Part shown: positions 34,416 to 44,057 of the stretch, piece by piece
How the letters are laid out: every line of letters starts with the position of its first letter
Numbering within the stretch: the stretch's first letter is position 1
Assembly: GCF_003937825.1 (NCBI RefSeq)
Contig: NZ_RSFW01000010.1
Coordinates: 124,001 to 188,000, forward strand
Source: Mesobacillus subterraneus
Lineage (GTDB): Bacteria; Bacillota; Bacilli; Bacillales; Cytobacillaceae
Length of the DNA: 64,000 bases
Direction of reading: 5' to 3'
Program-made: the position numbers and the translations under genes
Notes under the pieces: model-generated
Database searches by the model: none
What the model was told of the DNA's origin: nothing
What the model saw: only the letters and a program-made list of their open reading frames with translations

Positions 34416-35414
34416 TTATTTCGTTGAATTTCGGTGCTCGATTCGATGCGGAAGGACGACAATATTCTCGTCCACTGACTCTTTATTCATGTACTTCGTC
34501 AGCAGGCGCATGGCAACTGCTCCGATATCGTATAAAGGCTGTACGATGGTTGTCAACTGCGGACGCACCATATGCGTAAGCCTTGTATTGTCAGAACTGA
34601 TGACTTCGAAATCCTCCGGCACATTGTAGCCGCGGTCGAATGCTCCATGAACCACGCCAAGTGCCATTTCATCGGAACCGACAAGGATGGCGGTTGGTTT
34701 CGTTTCCAACTCAATGATCCTTTCAATTGCTTCAAGGCCTGAGTCATACGTATAATCACCTTCAACAACCAGTTCTTCCCTATAGTCGATGCCGGCATCG
34801 CTTAACGCACGTTTGTATCCTTCCAGCTTCTTGTCCCTGTTGATTGGTTCATGATGCGGCCCAATGACAAACGCGATTTCCTTATGTCCCTTTTCAATGA
34901 AAGCAGATACTGCATCGAATGTTGCCTGTTGATAATCGATGTTGACAGACGGAATTTCACCCGTTTCCTCGATCGATCCAGCGAGGACGATCGGTACCGG
35001 GGATTTTTTGAATTCTTCCACGTGCTCTGCTTTGACATTTCCGCCCATGAAGACGATACCGTCAACCTGTTTTCCAAGCATGGTGTTCAGCAGGTGAAGT
35101 TCTTTTTCAATATTTTGATCGGAATTACTCAAGATAATATTGTATTTATACATCGTGGCGATGTCTTCAATACCTCTTGCAAGCTCAGCAAAAAACGGAC
35201 TTGAAATATCCGGGATAATGACGCCGACCGTAGTCGTCTTCTTGCTTGCCAGACCACGTGCAACGGCGTTCGGACGGTAGCCAAGACGGTCAATGACCTC
35301 CATTACCTTTTTCCTTGTGGCTGGTTTAACATTTGGGTTACCATTGACAACACGTGAAACCGTTGCCATCGAAACGTTCGCTTCTCTTGCAACATCATAA
35401 ATCGTGATGTTCAT
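34416..35414 (-). CDS. ccpA: catabolite control protein A
   Basis: LacI/GalR-family master regulator of carbon catabolite control, active as a complex with HPr-Ser-P. The 332-residue protein starts [25 protein letters not shown], a canonical LacI helix-turn-helix, with the hinge helix [12 protein letters not shown] at about 52-63. The periplasmic-binding-like effector domain follows. Cre sites that it should bind are seen elsewhere in this window (20537-20550 and 30656-30669). Located upstream of the aroA gene, as in B. subtilis. Start ATG with AAGGAGTGAAATAG; terminator at 34376. Confidence 0.98.
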   Translation of the reverse strand: MNITIYDVAREANVSMATVSRVVNGNPNVKPATRKKVMEVIDRLGYRPNAVARGLASKKTTTVGVIIPDISSPFFAELARGIEDIATMYKYNIILSNSDQNIEKELHLLNTMLGKQVDGIVFMGGNVKAEHVEEFKKSPVPIVLAGSIEETGEIPSVNIDYQQATFDAVSAFIEKGHKEIAFVIGPHHEPINRDKKLEGYKRALSDAGIDYREELVVEGDYTYDSGLEAIERIIELETKPTAILVGSDEMALGVVHGAFDRGYNVPEDFEVISSDNTRLTHMVRPQLTTIVQPLYDIGAVAMRLLTKYMNKESVDENIVVLPHRIEHRNSTK

Positions 35415-35637
35415 CTATTTCACTCCTTCAAATAATAAACGGCGATTTTCATTTAGTTTACAGCAAATATTGCATCCATAATCATTTTTTAAGTTTGTGA
35501 TTATATGTACAAGTTTAAGTATGTTATTAATGATACGATATCCTCATCAATCCCGCAATCTGAAGTGCTTATTTTTACGACATTTTTATCTGGTTCTATA
35601 AAAATTACTTACCCTTAAATGTGATTGGCAAAAACAT

Positions 35638-35671
35638 CAAAAAACCTTCCTGTCACAAACAGGAAGGTTTT
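35638..35671 (-). terminator. terminator of aroA
   Basis: AACCTTCCTGT/ACAGGAAGGTT perfect 11-pair stem with a T tail, five bases past the aroA stop. Confidence 0.9.
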
Positions 35672-35675
35672 GCAA

Positions 35676-36749
35676 TTATACTCTTACGAATGGCGTCGAC
35701 TTCAGACCGTTCAAAAATTCGTCGAACTGCTTTAGATCCATTTGCTGGGCATTGTCTGACAGTGCTACAGCCGGGTCTGGGTGTACTTCTGCCATAACGC
35801 CGTCTGCACCGATGGCAAGCGCTGCTTTAGCCGCTGGCAGCAGCAAGTCTCTTCTGCCTGTTGAATGGGTAACGTCCACCATGACCGGCAGATGTGTTTC
35901 CTTTTTAAGAATAGGTACAGCCGAAATATCAAGTGTATTTCTAGTTGCGCGTTCATACGTACGAATTCCCCGTTCGCAAAGAATGATCTGGCCATTGCCC
36001 TGGGCCATAATATATTCAGCTGCGTTGATGAATTCTTCAATCGTGGCAGCTAGTCCGCGCTTCAGTAAAATTGGTTTGTTCACAGCACCAGCAGCCTTCA
36101 AAAGTTCAATGTTCTGCATGTTCCTGGCACCGATCTGGATGACATCCAGGTAGTCCACGGCAATTTCTATATCCGCAGGAGTCACGATTTCACTGATGAC
36201 AGCCATGTCGTACTCATCAGCAACTCTTTTCAGGATTTTTAAGCCTTCCACGCCAAGCCCTTGGAAGTCATAAGGAGAAGTCCTAGGCTTAAAAGCACCG
36301 CCGCGGAGCATTTTGAAGCCTTTTGCCTTAACGGCTTCGGCAACAGTCGCAACCTGTTCATATGACTCTACAGAACAAGGTCCGAAAACGAAATCCGGTG
36401 TACCATCCCCGATTTTTAAGCCCTTAATATCAATGATCGTATCCTCAGGCTTTTTCTTCCTAGAGACAAGAAGTGCCTTGCGGTGGTCATCAGACTGGAG
36501 CTCAAGGCCAGCCTTGAATATTTCCTTAAAAATATGTTCGACCGTCGAGCTTTCAAAAGGACCGTCATTGTTTTCCTTTATCAAATCAAGCATTTCCCTT
36601 TCACGCACAGGGTCATAACGGTACACACCCTGTGTTTCTTTTGCGCGGCCAATTTCCTGGACGAGCAGGGCTCTTTCATTGATTAATGATAAAAGCTGTA
36701 AATTCAATTCATCTACTCGATTTCTTAGCTGGTCTAGATTTTTGCTCAT
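35676..36749 (-). CDS. aroA: bifunctional DAHP synthase / chorismate mutase
   Basis: Type I-beta 3-deoxy-D-arabino-heptulosonate 7-phosphate synthase fused to an AroQ chorismate mutase; the first step of the shikimate pathway with a regulatory and catalytic N-terminal mutase. The mutase domain is residues 1-90 ([30 protein letters not shown], read in part). The DAHP synthase domain is 105-355, with [10 protein letters not shown] and [20 protein letters not shown], and metal ligands in [10 protein letters not shown] and [13 protein letters not shown]. Length and order match B. subtilis AroA (AroG). Feedback by prephenate acting on the mutase part is known for this type. ATG start. Confidence 0.97.
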   Translation of the reverse strand: MSKNLDQLRNRVDELNLQLLSLINERALLVQEIGRAKETQGVYRYDPVREREMLDLIKENNDGPFESSTVEHIFKEIFKAGLELQSDDHRKALLVSRKKKPEDTIIDIKGLKIGDGTPDFVFGPCSVESYEQVATVAEAVKAKGFKMLRGGAFKPRTSPYDFQGLGVEGLKILKRVADEYDMAVISEIVTPADIEIAVDYLDVIQIGARNMQNIELLKAAGAVNKPILLKRGLAATIEEFINAAEYIMAQGNGQIILCERGIRTYERATRNTLDISAVPILKKETHLPVMVDVTHSTGRRDLLLPAAKAALAIGADGVMAEVHPDPAVALSDNAQQMDLKQFDEFLNGLKSTPFVRV

Positions 36750-37061
36750 TTTTCCGTCCCGTCCTTTCGGAATTCATTTTAGCCCTACCTTAGGGGATCA
36801 TCAAGAAAAGTGTCCCCACGGCCTGCCATGGAAAGATGTTTCTGAATCTTCTTTATAGCACTAGCATTGTGTGGTACATTTTTCTTATAGAGACTTGATT
36901 GCTCTTTCACATGATAATGCTACTACGCGCTAAAGCTGTACAATTTGATAAAGGTAATTATATCTGAATTGAAATGAATTGTCACGCAATTTTCTTTAAC
37001 AATTAAACGCTTTTAAGTGATAAAGCATCGTATGAGACCAAAAATGAGAAGGTGCACGAAT

Positions 37062-39221
37062 TTGCATACAAACAAAAAGCTGTTTGCTCTTGATATTGGA
37101 ACACGTTCCGTTGTAGGAATAATCCTTGAAGAATCCAATGGACGCTATGAAGCAATTGATCTTCTTGTCCGTGAACATAAGGAAAGGTCGATGCTCGATG
37201 GCCAAATCCATGATGTCCTGTCTGTATCTGAGATCATTAAAGAGATAAAAGAAGAATTGGAATCCACTCATGGTCCGCTTGAAAAAGTCTGTGTAGCAGC
37301 TGCTGGCCGCGCTTTGAAAACTGAGCGTTCGAAAGCAGTTGTAGATATATCCGGAAAGCCTATGTTCTCGAAGCAGGACATCCTCCATCTGGAATTAACT
37401 GCGGTCCAGCTGGCACAGGCTTCCGTGGCGGATGAAAATGTACATGAAAAGAGCCACCATTATTATTGTGTCGGATACTCTGTACTTTATTACCAGCTTG
37501 ATGGAGAGGAAATTGGCAGCTTGATCGACCAGCGAGGGAATGAAGCCTCAGTCGAAATCATTGCGACCTTCCTTCCTAAGGTTGTCGTGGAGTCATTGCT
37601 GTCTGCCCTGGACAGAGCCGGCCTTGAAATGGAGGCCCTGACACTTGAGCCAATCGCTGCCATCAATGTCCTGATCCCGGCTTCGATGAGAAGATTGAAC
37701 GTAGCACTTGTAGATATTGGCGCGGGCACCTCGGATATCGCCCTGACTGATGAAGGAACAGTCATTGCCTACGGGATGGTGCCTGTCGCCGGGGATGAAA
37801 TCACGGAAGCGGTGAGCGATGAATTTTTGCTGGACTTCCCTCTTGCTGAGAAAGCAAAGCGGGAATTGCTCGTAAAGGATGCAATCATGGTGACAGATAT
37901 TCTTGGTTTTGAAACAGAAATAAGCAAGGATGAAGCTGTGAACAGGATTGCCCCGGCAATCGACCGACTGGCTGATTCGATTGGGGAAGAAATCCTAAGG
38001 CTGAATAATGAAAAATCTCCTAAAGCAGTCATGCTTGTTGGCGGGGGGAGTCTCACTCCTGAATTGCCCAAAAGGCTTGCCAATAAGCTGAACCTGACGG
38101 AAAACAGGGTCGCTATCCGCGGCCTTGATGCCATCTCGTCTGTTACCTTTGCAGAGCACATACATAAAGGACCTGAATTGGTGACACCAATCGGGATCGC
38201 GATCGCAGCCAAGCAATCCCCTGTTCAATACCATACTGTATATGTAAACGGGCAGCCTGTGAGATTATTCGAAGTCAATAAATTGACAGTGGGTGATTGC
38301 CTGCTCGCTGCTGGCATTAAAATGAACAAGCTGTATGGCAGACCAGGACTGGCGATGATTGTAAGCCTGAACGGCAAAAACATCACCATTCCTGGCAAGC
38401 ATGGACAGCCGCCTGTTTTATTAAAAAATGGTACTCCATGCACTTTCGATGACAAAGTGGACGGCGGTGACGAGCTTACTGTCATCAAAGGTGAAGACGG
38501 TGAGAGAATTAAGCTTACCCTGGAAGAACTGATTGGGGAACTGCCAACAAAAACGGTCATCATAAATGGAACCAGATATGAAGTCGGTGCCCGATTGGAA
38601 TGCAATGGCATTCCAGCAGCTCTTGCCCGCGAGGTTGAGGATAGGGACGATATCATTTTTAAGATGCCGCATACGCTCGAAGAGTTGATGAAAGAATTGA
38701 ATTTAGCAGAACTGCTGCATGACAGCAGACCATTTTATCTTAACATCGATGGAACAGAATTCAAGATCAATGAATTTACCGGGAAGGTCTACGTTAATGG
38801 CAGCAAGGCAGATCTTAAGGCCCCATATGAACATCTTGATGACATACGTTTCGAAAAAGGACGTGTGCCTGCACTGGACAATTTGATTGACATACTTGGT
38901 CTCAACGCTGCTGAAACATTACCAGTCTTTTTCAACGGCCAGACATTGCAGCTTGAAAAAGAAACCATCCAATTTTTCCGCCAGGACATCAAATTGGATC
39001 TTAAAGATATCATCCATAACGGTGACCTGCTCATAACGAAGCAGAAAGAGGCTGGATCGTTCATCTTCCAGGATATTTTCAATTATGCCCATGTGGACAT
39101 TCCTTCGGACAGCGTTGGGTTCACATTGATGAAGAATGGAGAAAAGACTGGGTTCGATGCCTTGCTTCAGCCAGGAGATGAGCTGAAGATAGTTTTTGAA
39201 AATAGAATAAGTCAAAAATAA
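37062..39221 (+). CDS. large FtsA/PilM-like actin-fold ATPase with repetitive C-terminal half
   Basis: A 719-residue protein. The N-terminal half (about 1-385) is an actin-fold ATPase: phosphate-1 motif ALDIGTRSVVGI (DIGT 11-14), phosphate-2 ALVDIGAGTSD (218-225) and adenosine motif LVGGGSLTPE (327-330), nearest to cell-division FtsA and pilus PilM. No FtsA C-terminal membrane-targeting amphipathic helix is seen. The C-terminal half (about 390-719) repeats short beta modules with VNG/ING/LNG turns and GDEL/GDLL ends, suggesting several beta-grasp or SLBB-like domains. I chose TTG at 37062 after GAAGGTG; upstream in-frame starts lack a ribosome site. Function unknown; probably in division or envelope work. 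Confidence 0.8.
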   Translation: MHTNKKLFALDIGTRSVVGIILEESNGRYEAIDLLVREHKERSMLDGQIHDVLSVSEIIKEIKEELESTHGPLEKVCVAAAGRALKTERSKAVVDISGKPMFSKQDILHLELTAVQLAQASVADENVHEKSHHYYCVGYSVLYYQLDGEEIGSLIDQRGNEASVEIIATFLPKVVVESLLSALDRAGLEMEALTLEPIAAINVLIPASMRRLNVALVDIGAGTSDIALTDEGTVIAYGMVPVAGDEITEAVSDEFLLDFPLAEKAKRELLVKDAIMVTDILGFETEISKDEAVNRIAPAIDRLADSIGEEILRLNNEKSPKAVMLVGGGSLTPELPKRLANKLNLTENRVAIRGLDAISSVTFAEHIHKGPELVTPIGIAIAAKQSPVQYHTVYVNGQPVRLFEVNKLTVGDCLLAAGIKMNKLYGRPGLAMIVSLNGKNITIPGKHGQPPVLLKNGTPCTFDDKVDGGDELTVIKGEDGERIKLTLEELIGELPTKTVIINGTRYEVGARLECNGIPAALAREVEDRDDIIFKMPHTLEELMKELNLAELLHDSRPFYLNIDGTEFKINEFTGKVYVNGSKADLKAPYEHLDDIRFEKGRVPALDNLIDILGLNAAETLPVFFNGQTLQLEKETIQFFRQDIKLDLKDIIHNGDLLITKQKEAGSFIFQDIFNYAHVDIPSDSVGFTLMKNGEKTGFDALLQPGDELKIVFENRISQK

Positions 39222-39227
39222 AAAAAC

Positions 39228-39250
39228 ATCCCTGGGATGTTTTTTTATTG
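39228..39250. terminator. bidirectional terminator between FtsA-like gene and brxC
   Basis: ACATCC/GGATGT stem flanked by A6 and T7, between convergent genes. It overlaps the brxC stop region. Confidence 0.75.
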
Positions 39251-39574
39251 TACATTTTCTTCTTTTGCAGCAGCAAGAGATTTTGCCGTGATTTTAAAAT
39301 GAGAAGCATGCCATGCAACATCTGAATTCACAAATAAGATCGCCTGAGGTGATTCATGTTTGACATGGAATTTTTCGGCGATATGGTTTGAAAGGTCTCG
39401 GGAATCCTGTACTGTCAGATAATACAGATTTTCGTTTCCGTTTGCCTCAAATTTAGCGTATTCATCGTACCCTGCCCCACTGATTGGGCATGTAGTGCTG
39501 TGCTTCAGCATGAAGAACGTTTCACCTGATTCGACCAGCTGATCAAACTGCTCGATGGAATCAATTTTTTGCAT
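39245..39574 (-). CDS. brxC: monothiol bacilliredoxin BrxC (YtxJ)
   Basis: Bacillithiol-system thioredoxin-like protein of 109 residues. The active-site sequence is STTCPISGAGYDEY, a single-cysteine TCPIS motif in place of CxxC, as in YtxJ/BrxC. A conserved cis-proline region ESPQAILF follows. BrxC removes bacillithiol from mixed disulfides on proteins. I chose the ATG at 39574 (MQKIDSIEQF), behind GAAGGAGAGAAG; the frame runs to 39679 but the extra residues have no family match. It lies downstream of ytxG-ytxH in the B. subtilis order and was known there as a general-stress gene. Confidence 0.92.
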   Translation of the reverse strand: MQKIDSIEQFDQLVESGETFFMLKHSTTCPISGAGYDEYAKFEANGNENLYYLTVQDSRDLSNHIAEKFHVKHESPQAILFVNSDVAWHASHFKITAKSLAAAKEENVQ

Positions 39575-39656
39575 GATCTTCTCTCCTTCATCAATAAAAA
39601 CTTTTTTTGCATGAATCGTTGGTACTGGCCAACTTTCCTTGTAAAAAAGCGTAAAT

Positions 39657-39689
39657 AAACGGTGAAGTAATCTTACCACTTCACCGTTT
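39657..39689 (-). terminator. terminator after ytxH
   Basis: AAACGGTGAAGT/ACTTCACCGTTT perfect 12-pair stem with an AT-rich tail on the minus strand. It may be read through into brxC. Confidence 0.8.
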
Positions 39690-39700
39690 GGATGACAAAC

Positions 39701-40201
39701 TTACTGATTCAGTTTGCTTTCTGTTTCATCGAAAGCCTTTTGCGTTTCTTCAAGCTTCTTTTGGATTTCTTCGCCTGTAGCGGTATGGGTTTGAGCCATG
39801 GAGCTCGTTTCTGCCATTGACGTTGGCACCTCTTGAAGCTCTCCTTCAGGTCCGCCGGCATCCTGTGAAGTCTCGCCGTTCTTGTTTGTCATGTCTTTCA
39901 CTTTGTTGACGATGGTGGAAGACTGCTGGGAAACAGTTTCCTTTAGACCGCTTGCCTTATCCTTTGCGACAGAAGCAAGGTCAACCCCTTTGGTCTTAAG
40001 TGTAGACGTTTGCTCATTAAGCGTGCCTCTCAGCTCTTTCCCGGATTTTGGAGCCAGCAAAAGTGCTGCGAGCGCACCGGCAAGTCCGCCGACGATTGCA
40101 CCGGTCACGAAATCCTTGGAATTGCTGCTGCTCTCCCTCGTTGTTCCGTATCCATCATACTGATTCTGTTCACGATACTGATTCTGGTCTCTGTTCATCA
40201 T
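39701..40201 (-). CDS. ytxH: YtxH-like general stress protein
   Basis: A 166-residue protein. An N-terminal Q/N-rich tail is followed by one membrane helix with KDFVTGAIVGGLAGALAALLLAPKSGKELR (read in part, about 30-58), the YtxH-domain pattern. A long charged amphipathic helical region with repeated KTKGVDLASVAKDKA-type segments makes up the rest, like LEA-type stress proteins. It starts 17 bases after ytxG, in the same operon, and a strong terminator follows. In B. subtilis ytxGHJ is a SigB- and SigH-dependent stress operon, and a SigB-like promoter is visible upstream of ytxG here. Confidence 0.93.
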   Translation of the reverse strand: MMNRDQNQYREQNQYDGYGTTRESSSNSKDFVTGAIVGGLAGALAALLLAPKSGKELRGTLNEQTSTLKTKGVDLASVAKDKASGLKETVSQQSSTIVNKVKDMTNKNGETSQDAGGPEGELQEVPTSMAETSSMAQTHTATGEEIQKKLEETQKAFDETESKLNQ

Positions 40202-40217
40202 TTATCTCCACCTTTCT

Positions 40218-40703
40218 TTAATACCTAACTCGTTCACGCTCACGCTGCCTGGCTACCATCTCTTCACCTTGCATCTGATGGTCAATCCTGGCTGTTTTTT
40301 TTGACTGCCACTTATCCTTTAATTCAAGGAACACATTGCTCCACTGGACAACCTGGCTGATCTTGTCCTTATTTTTGTCAATCTGAAGATCCACCATCGT
40401 CTGGACGTTATGGATGGATTGGTTGAATCTCTGAACAGAATTTCCTACATCCTTAACAGCATTTACGACACTGTTCAAGCTTTCAGATTTTCTGGAAATA
40501 TCGTCGGCCAAATTGTTTGTCTTGTGCAGAAGCTCCGTTGTTTCACGAGTGACTCCATCCAACTGCTTCTCCAGGCCATCAAGCGTGCCTGATACACTGT
40601 CTAAAGTTGTTTGTAAGGATTTTAGTGTCTTGGAAAGCGAGACTACCAAAACTAAGAATGCGATTGCTATAACAGCAACACTTAAATACAAAATAATTTC
40701 CAC
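40218..40703 (-). CDS. ytxG: DUF948 general stress protein YtxG
   Basis: A 161-residue DUF948 protein. One N-terminal membrane segment (about 4-24, YLSVAVIAIAFLVLVVSL) is followed by a coiled coil in which hydrophobic residues recur every seven (SLQTTLDSVSGTLDGLEKQLDGV, in part). The C-terminus is basic, ending RQREREVRY-like. It is the first gene of the ytxG-ytxH unit, behind an AGGTGTTTAAAC ribosome site. The start here is GTG. A SigB-type promoter is 33-57 bases upstream, fitting the known general-stress regulation of the B. subtilis operon. Molecular function unknown. Confidence 0.92.
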   Translation of the reverse strand: MEIILYLSVAVIAIAFLVLVVSLSKTLKSLQTTLDSVSGTLDGLEKQLDGVTRETTELLHKTNNLADDISRKSESLNSVVNAVKDVGNSVQRFNQSIHNVQTMVDLQIDKNKDKISQVVQWSNVFLELKDKWQSKKTARIDHQMQGEEMVARQRERERVRY

Positions 40704-40735
40704 TGTTTAAACACCTCCGTTAGCATATGTACATT

Positions 40736-40760
40736 TTACCCCGCATAATACGACGTAAAC
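40736..40760 (-). promoter_or_regulatory. SigB-type promoter of ytxGH
   Basis: Minus strand GTTTAC (40760-40755), 13-base spacer and GGGTAA (40741-40736), close to the SigB consensus GTTTAA-N12/14-GGGTAT. It lies about 33 bases upstream of the ytxG start. Confidence 0.75.
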
Positions 40761-40956
40761 CATCTTGTCCAATAAGTATTTCAATATGGACAATCCCTTT
40801 TCCTTCCTGAATAAGAATATCTTTCTTATCGCGGAAAATCCAGCGATAAAATCAATTGTTTTAAGTAGCTCTCTAAACCGAAAAAAAGTACAAAAACTCA
40901 CGTTTCGGTTACAATATGGTTATGTGCTTTATTTTAAATTTTAGGAGTGATTCAGA

Positions 40957-42072
40957 TTGAAAGATCCACGTATTCAAACACTCGCGAAAAACCTGATTAA
41001 TTATTCGGTTAAGCTTCAAAAAGGCGAGAAAGTCCTTATTGAAAATTTCGGGCTACAGCGCGAGCTTGTGACGGCCCTTGTAAAAGAAGCATATGCAGCT
41101 GGCGGCTACCCATTTGTTTCATTGAAGGACCATCAGGTGGACCGTGCCCTATTGATGGGTGCACAGCAGGAGCAATTCGATATGATTGCAGACTTTGAAG
41201 CAAACGTGATGAGCAAAATGGATGCTTATATCGGCCTGCGTTCCGGTGACAACATCAATGAACACGCTGATGTTCCGGCAGACAAGATGAAAATACACGG
41301 CGGCACAGTTGGCAAAAAAGTACATAGGGATATTCGCGTTCCAAAAACAAAATGGGTAGTGCTTCGCTATCCGAATTCAGCTATGGCGCAGCTCGCAAAG
41401 ATGAGCACGGAAGCCTTTGAGGATTTCTATTTCGATGTCTGCAACCTTGACTATGGAAAAATGGGCAAGGCGATGGACAGCCTGGTAGAGCTGATGAACC
41501 GTACAGACAAGGTTCGTATCACCGGACCTGGAACCGACTTAAGCTTCTCCATCAAGGACATTCCGGCTGTAAAATGTGCTGGCGAACTGAATATTCCCGA
41601 TGGTGAAGTTTACACTGCTCCGGTCCGCAACTCCGTAAACGGTGTCATCACATACAATACGCCATCACCTTATCAGGGATTCACATTCGAAAATGTTAAG
41701 CTGACCTTCAAGGATGGAAAAATCGTGGAAGCCACATCCAATGATACTGACCGTATCAATAAAATCTTTGACACAGATGAAGGCGCACGCTACATCGGGG
41801 AATTCGCAATTGGCGTCAACCCATACATCCAGCATCCAATGCAGGACATCCTGTTCGATGAAAAAATCGACGGCAGCTTCCACTTTACTCCTGGACAGTG
41901 CTATGACGATGCGTTCAATGACAACCACTCCAATATCCACTGGGATATGGTCAACATCCAGCGCCCAGAATACGGCGGCGGAGAAATTTACTTTGATGAC
42001 GTTTTAATCCGCAAAGACGGACGATTCGTCATTGCTGAATTAGAAGGGTTGAACCCTGAGAACCTTAAATAA
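40957..42072 (+). CDS. M29 family aminopeptidase
   Basis: A 371-residue metalloaminopeptidase of the thermophilic aminopeptidase (M29, AmpS/PepS) family, acting in the cytosol on N-terminal residues of peptides. The family pattern is seen in KGEKVLIENFG, RSGDNINE, RITGPGTDLSFS (about 188-199), NIPDGEVYTAPVRNSVNG with a likely metal glutamate, GARYIGEFAIGVNP and the histidines in DGSFHFTPGQCY and NHSNIHWDMV. The start is TTG behind TAGGAGTGA. It is divergent from ytxG. B. subtilis AmpS is longer (about 410 residues), so this is a slightly shorter form. Confidence 0.9.
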   Translation: MKDPRIQTLAKNLINYSVKLQKGEKVLIENFGLQRELVTALVKEAYAAGGYPFVSLKDHQVDRALLMGAQQEQFDMIADFEANVMSKMDAYIGLRSGDNINEHADVPADKMKIHGGTVGKKVHRDIRVPKTKWVVLRYPNSAMAQLAKMSTEAFEDFYFDVCNLDYGKMGKAMDSLVELMNRTDKVRITGPGTDLSFSIKDIPAVKCAGELNIPDGEVYTAPVRNSVNGVITYNTPSPYQGFTFENVKLTFKDGKIVEATSNDTDRINKIFDTDEGARYIGEFAIGVNPYIQHPMQDILFDEKIDGSFHFTPGQCYDDAFNDNHSNIHWDMVNIQRPEYGGGEIYFDDVLIRKDGRFVIAELEGLNPENLK

Positions 42073-42276
42073 TAGAGAATAGAGAAGCAAGGTGGATTAC
42101 CCAGTCCGGAAATAATAGTTGAACCAAATTTGAAGATCATACAAGGCAGTATTTAGCTGCTCGAAGAAGAAAGTTGACCAGGGTAATGAGCACTATTCAA
42201 AATGACAAAAAGGATGGTGTGTTCTGACCGCATTCCCTTAATATGATGATCAGAGTTTCCTAAAGTTAGAAAGCTC
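42073..42276. other. intergenic stretch without recognised features
   Basis: The part between the M29 stop and the repeat element holds no supported gene and no strong hairpin with a T run. Confidence 0.5.
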
Positions 42277-42410
42277 TGTTGTTTGAAGTGGAAGGTGCGC
42301 AGACTCCGGCGGGATCCAGCTGGACAGGTGAGACCCCGCAGGCGCCAACGACGGTGAGGAGGCTCACCGCCAGTCCCGCGGAAAGCGAAGCGCCTGGAAC
42401 GGAAATCAAC
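42277..42410 (-). repeat. interspersed Bacillaceae-type repeat element, copy B
   Basis: Read on the minus strand it begins GTTGATTTCC, continues CGCTTCGCTTTCCGC, CCTGCGGGGTCTCA, CCAGCTGGATCCC, GGAGTCT and CACCTTCCACTTC, and ends near ACAACA. Nearly every block matches copy A at 12460-12626, in the opposite orientation. It also contains GGTGAGCCTCCTCACC, a short perfect-looking stem. It lies between the M29 aminopeptidase and the murC terminator; no reading frame is convincing. Confidence 0.75.
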
Positions 42411-42477
42411 GACACGATTTTCCCCCAAACAAAATACGAAGACTAAGATAAGCGGGTTTTTAGTGTTTGTTATCAGT

Positions 42478-42514
42478 CAAAAAAAGGATGCAGCCACTCG
42501 GCTGCATCCTTTTT
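42478..42514 (-). terminator. terminator of murC
   Basis: AAAAAGGATGCAGCC/GGCTGCATCCTTTTT 15-pair perfect hairpin overlapping the murC stop, with a T tail on the minus strand. Confidence 0.9.
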
Positions 42515-43814
42515 AGACTTGCAATTGATTTTCATAAGCTTCCTGGAACTTCTGGATATCCCCAGCGCCCATGAACAGGATTACGCCGTTTTCATGCTCC
42601 TTAAGGCGTGCTGTATCTTCCTCAGTGATGATTTCTGCATCATCGATCTTCTCTTTAAGGTCGGTAATCGACAGTTTGCCATGAATCTCACGGGCAGATC
42701 CGAATATTTCACATAGATATACTTTATCTGCCATATTCAGGGTTTCAGCGAATTCATTCAAAAACGCCTGGGTCCTTGTGAAAGTGTGAGGCTGGAATAC
42801 TGCGACAATCTCACGATCAGGATACTTTTGCTTCGCCGCTTCGATTGTCGCTTTGATTTCTGTAGGATGATGTGCGTAGTCATCAATGATGATCTGGTCC
42901 GCAACCTTCTTTTCAGAGAATCTCCTTTTAACGCCTTCGAATGTTTCAAGCTGCTCCTGAATGACCTTGGACTCAATATTTTCGTAATGGCATAAAGCAA
43001 TGACAGCCAATGAGTTCAGTACATTGTGATCGCCGTAAGCTGGAATTGAGAATGTATCATAGAACGTATTCCGGACGAAAACATCGAAAGTAGTTCCTTC
43101 AGTCGACTTGATGATATTACGGGCCTGGAAATCATTTTCTTCCCCAAATCCGTAAAACACAACTGGCACCTTCGCCTGGATTTTCTGCAGCTGCTCATCA
43201 TCGCCGCAGGCAAAAATCCCTTTTTTGACTTGCCATGCCATCTCCTGGAAAGCAGAAAAAACGTCATCAATATTAGCGAAGTAATCCGGATGGTCAAAAT
43301 CGATATTCGTCATGATCGCATAATCCGGGAAATACGAAAGGAAATGGCGGCGGTACTCACATGCTTCGAAAACGAAGTATTGAGCATCCTTGTCGCCTTT
43401 TCCAGTTCCATCGCCAATCAGGAATGAAGTTGGCTTGGCTCCTCTCATCACATGGGCCAGCAAACCTGTCGTCGAGGTCTTTCCATGGGCCCCTGTAATT
43501 GCTACACTGGTGAAATTCTGCATGAAATCACCAAGGAAACGGTGGTACCTGACAATTGGCAGGCCAAGTTTCATTGCCTCCTGAATCTCCTCATGCGTAT
43601 CAGGATAGGCATTGCCGGCGATGATCGTCATCCCGGGCTGTATATTTTCCTTATTAAACGGAAGGATCTTTATTCCGGATCTCTCAAGGGCCACCTGGGT
43701 AAAAAAGTGCTTGTCATAATCGGAGCCCTGTACCTGATAATCCATATCATGGAGAACTTGAGCTAACGCACTCATTCCAGACCCCTTTATACCTACAAAA
43801 TGGTAAATAGTCAT
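42513..43814 (-). CDS. murC: UDP-N-acetylmuramate-L-alanine ligase
   Basis: ATP-dependent ligase adding L-alanine to UDP-MurNAc in the cytosol, the first amino acid of the peptidoglycan stem peptide. The 433-residue protein shows the three Mur ligase domains: Rossmann-like start [19 protein letters not shown]-loop [12 protein letters not shown] (about 108-119), [13 protein letters not shown] in the central domain, and the C-terminal [16 protein letters not shown] and [10 protein letters not shown] place the start at 43814 (MTIYHFVG), after GGAGGTTCTTTAT; an upstream in-frame ATG at 43832 would add six residues and cover the ribosome site. In B. subtilis it is next to sftA; here a nicotinate phosphoribosyltransferase lies between. 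Confidence 0.97.
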   Translation of the reverse strand: MTIYHFVGIKGSGMSALAQVLHDMDYQVQGSDYDKHFFTQVALERSGIKILPFNKENIQPGMTIIAGNAYPDTHEEIQEAMKLGLPIVRYHRFLGDFMQNFTSVAITGAHGKTSTTGLLAHVMRGAKPTSFLIGDGTGKGDKDAQYFVFEACEYRRHFLSYFPDYAIMTNIDFDHPDYFANIDDVFSAFQEMAWQVKKGIFACGDDEQLQKIQAKVPVVFYGFGEENDFQARNIIKSTEGTTFDVFVRNTFYDTFSIPAYGDHNVLNSLAVIALCHYENIESKVIQEQLETFEGVKRRFSEKKVADQIIIDDYAHHPTEIKATIEAAKQKYPDREIVAVFQPHTFTRTQAFLNEFAETLNMADKVYLCEIFGSAREIHGKLSITDLKEKIDDAEIITEEDTARLKEHENGVILFMGAGDIQKFQEAYENQLQV

Positions 43815-44057
43815 ATAAAGAACCTCCAACAACGTCTGTATGTAACACAGTATATGACAGATATCCCGTTTTGCTCATTTCGCCTGTCCATCACTGCCGG
43901 TGCAAACAAAACGGTTCTATCTATCGCGTTTTTCATATATTGAATCATTATACCATCATTATGATAAATAACACAGTTTCAGTAAAAAGCGCCATTATTC
44001 ATAAAAGTACATTTTCCCTTTTATCTCTGTTTCTAAACTTGATGCTTCCAAAAACAT

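Noticed and set aside
40707-40901. A 64-codon open frame upstream of ytxG
   Set aside because: It covers the SigB promoter and ribosome site of ytxG and has no family-like features.
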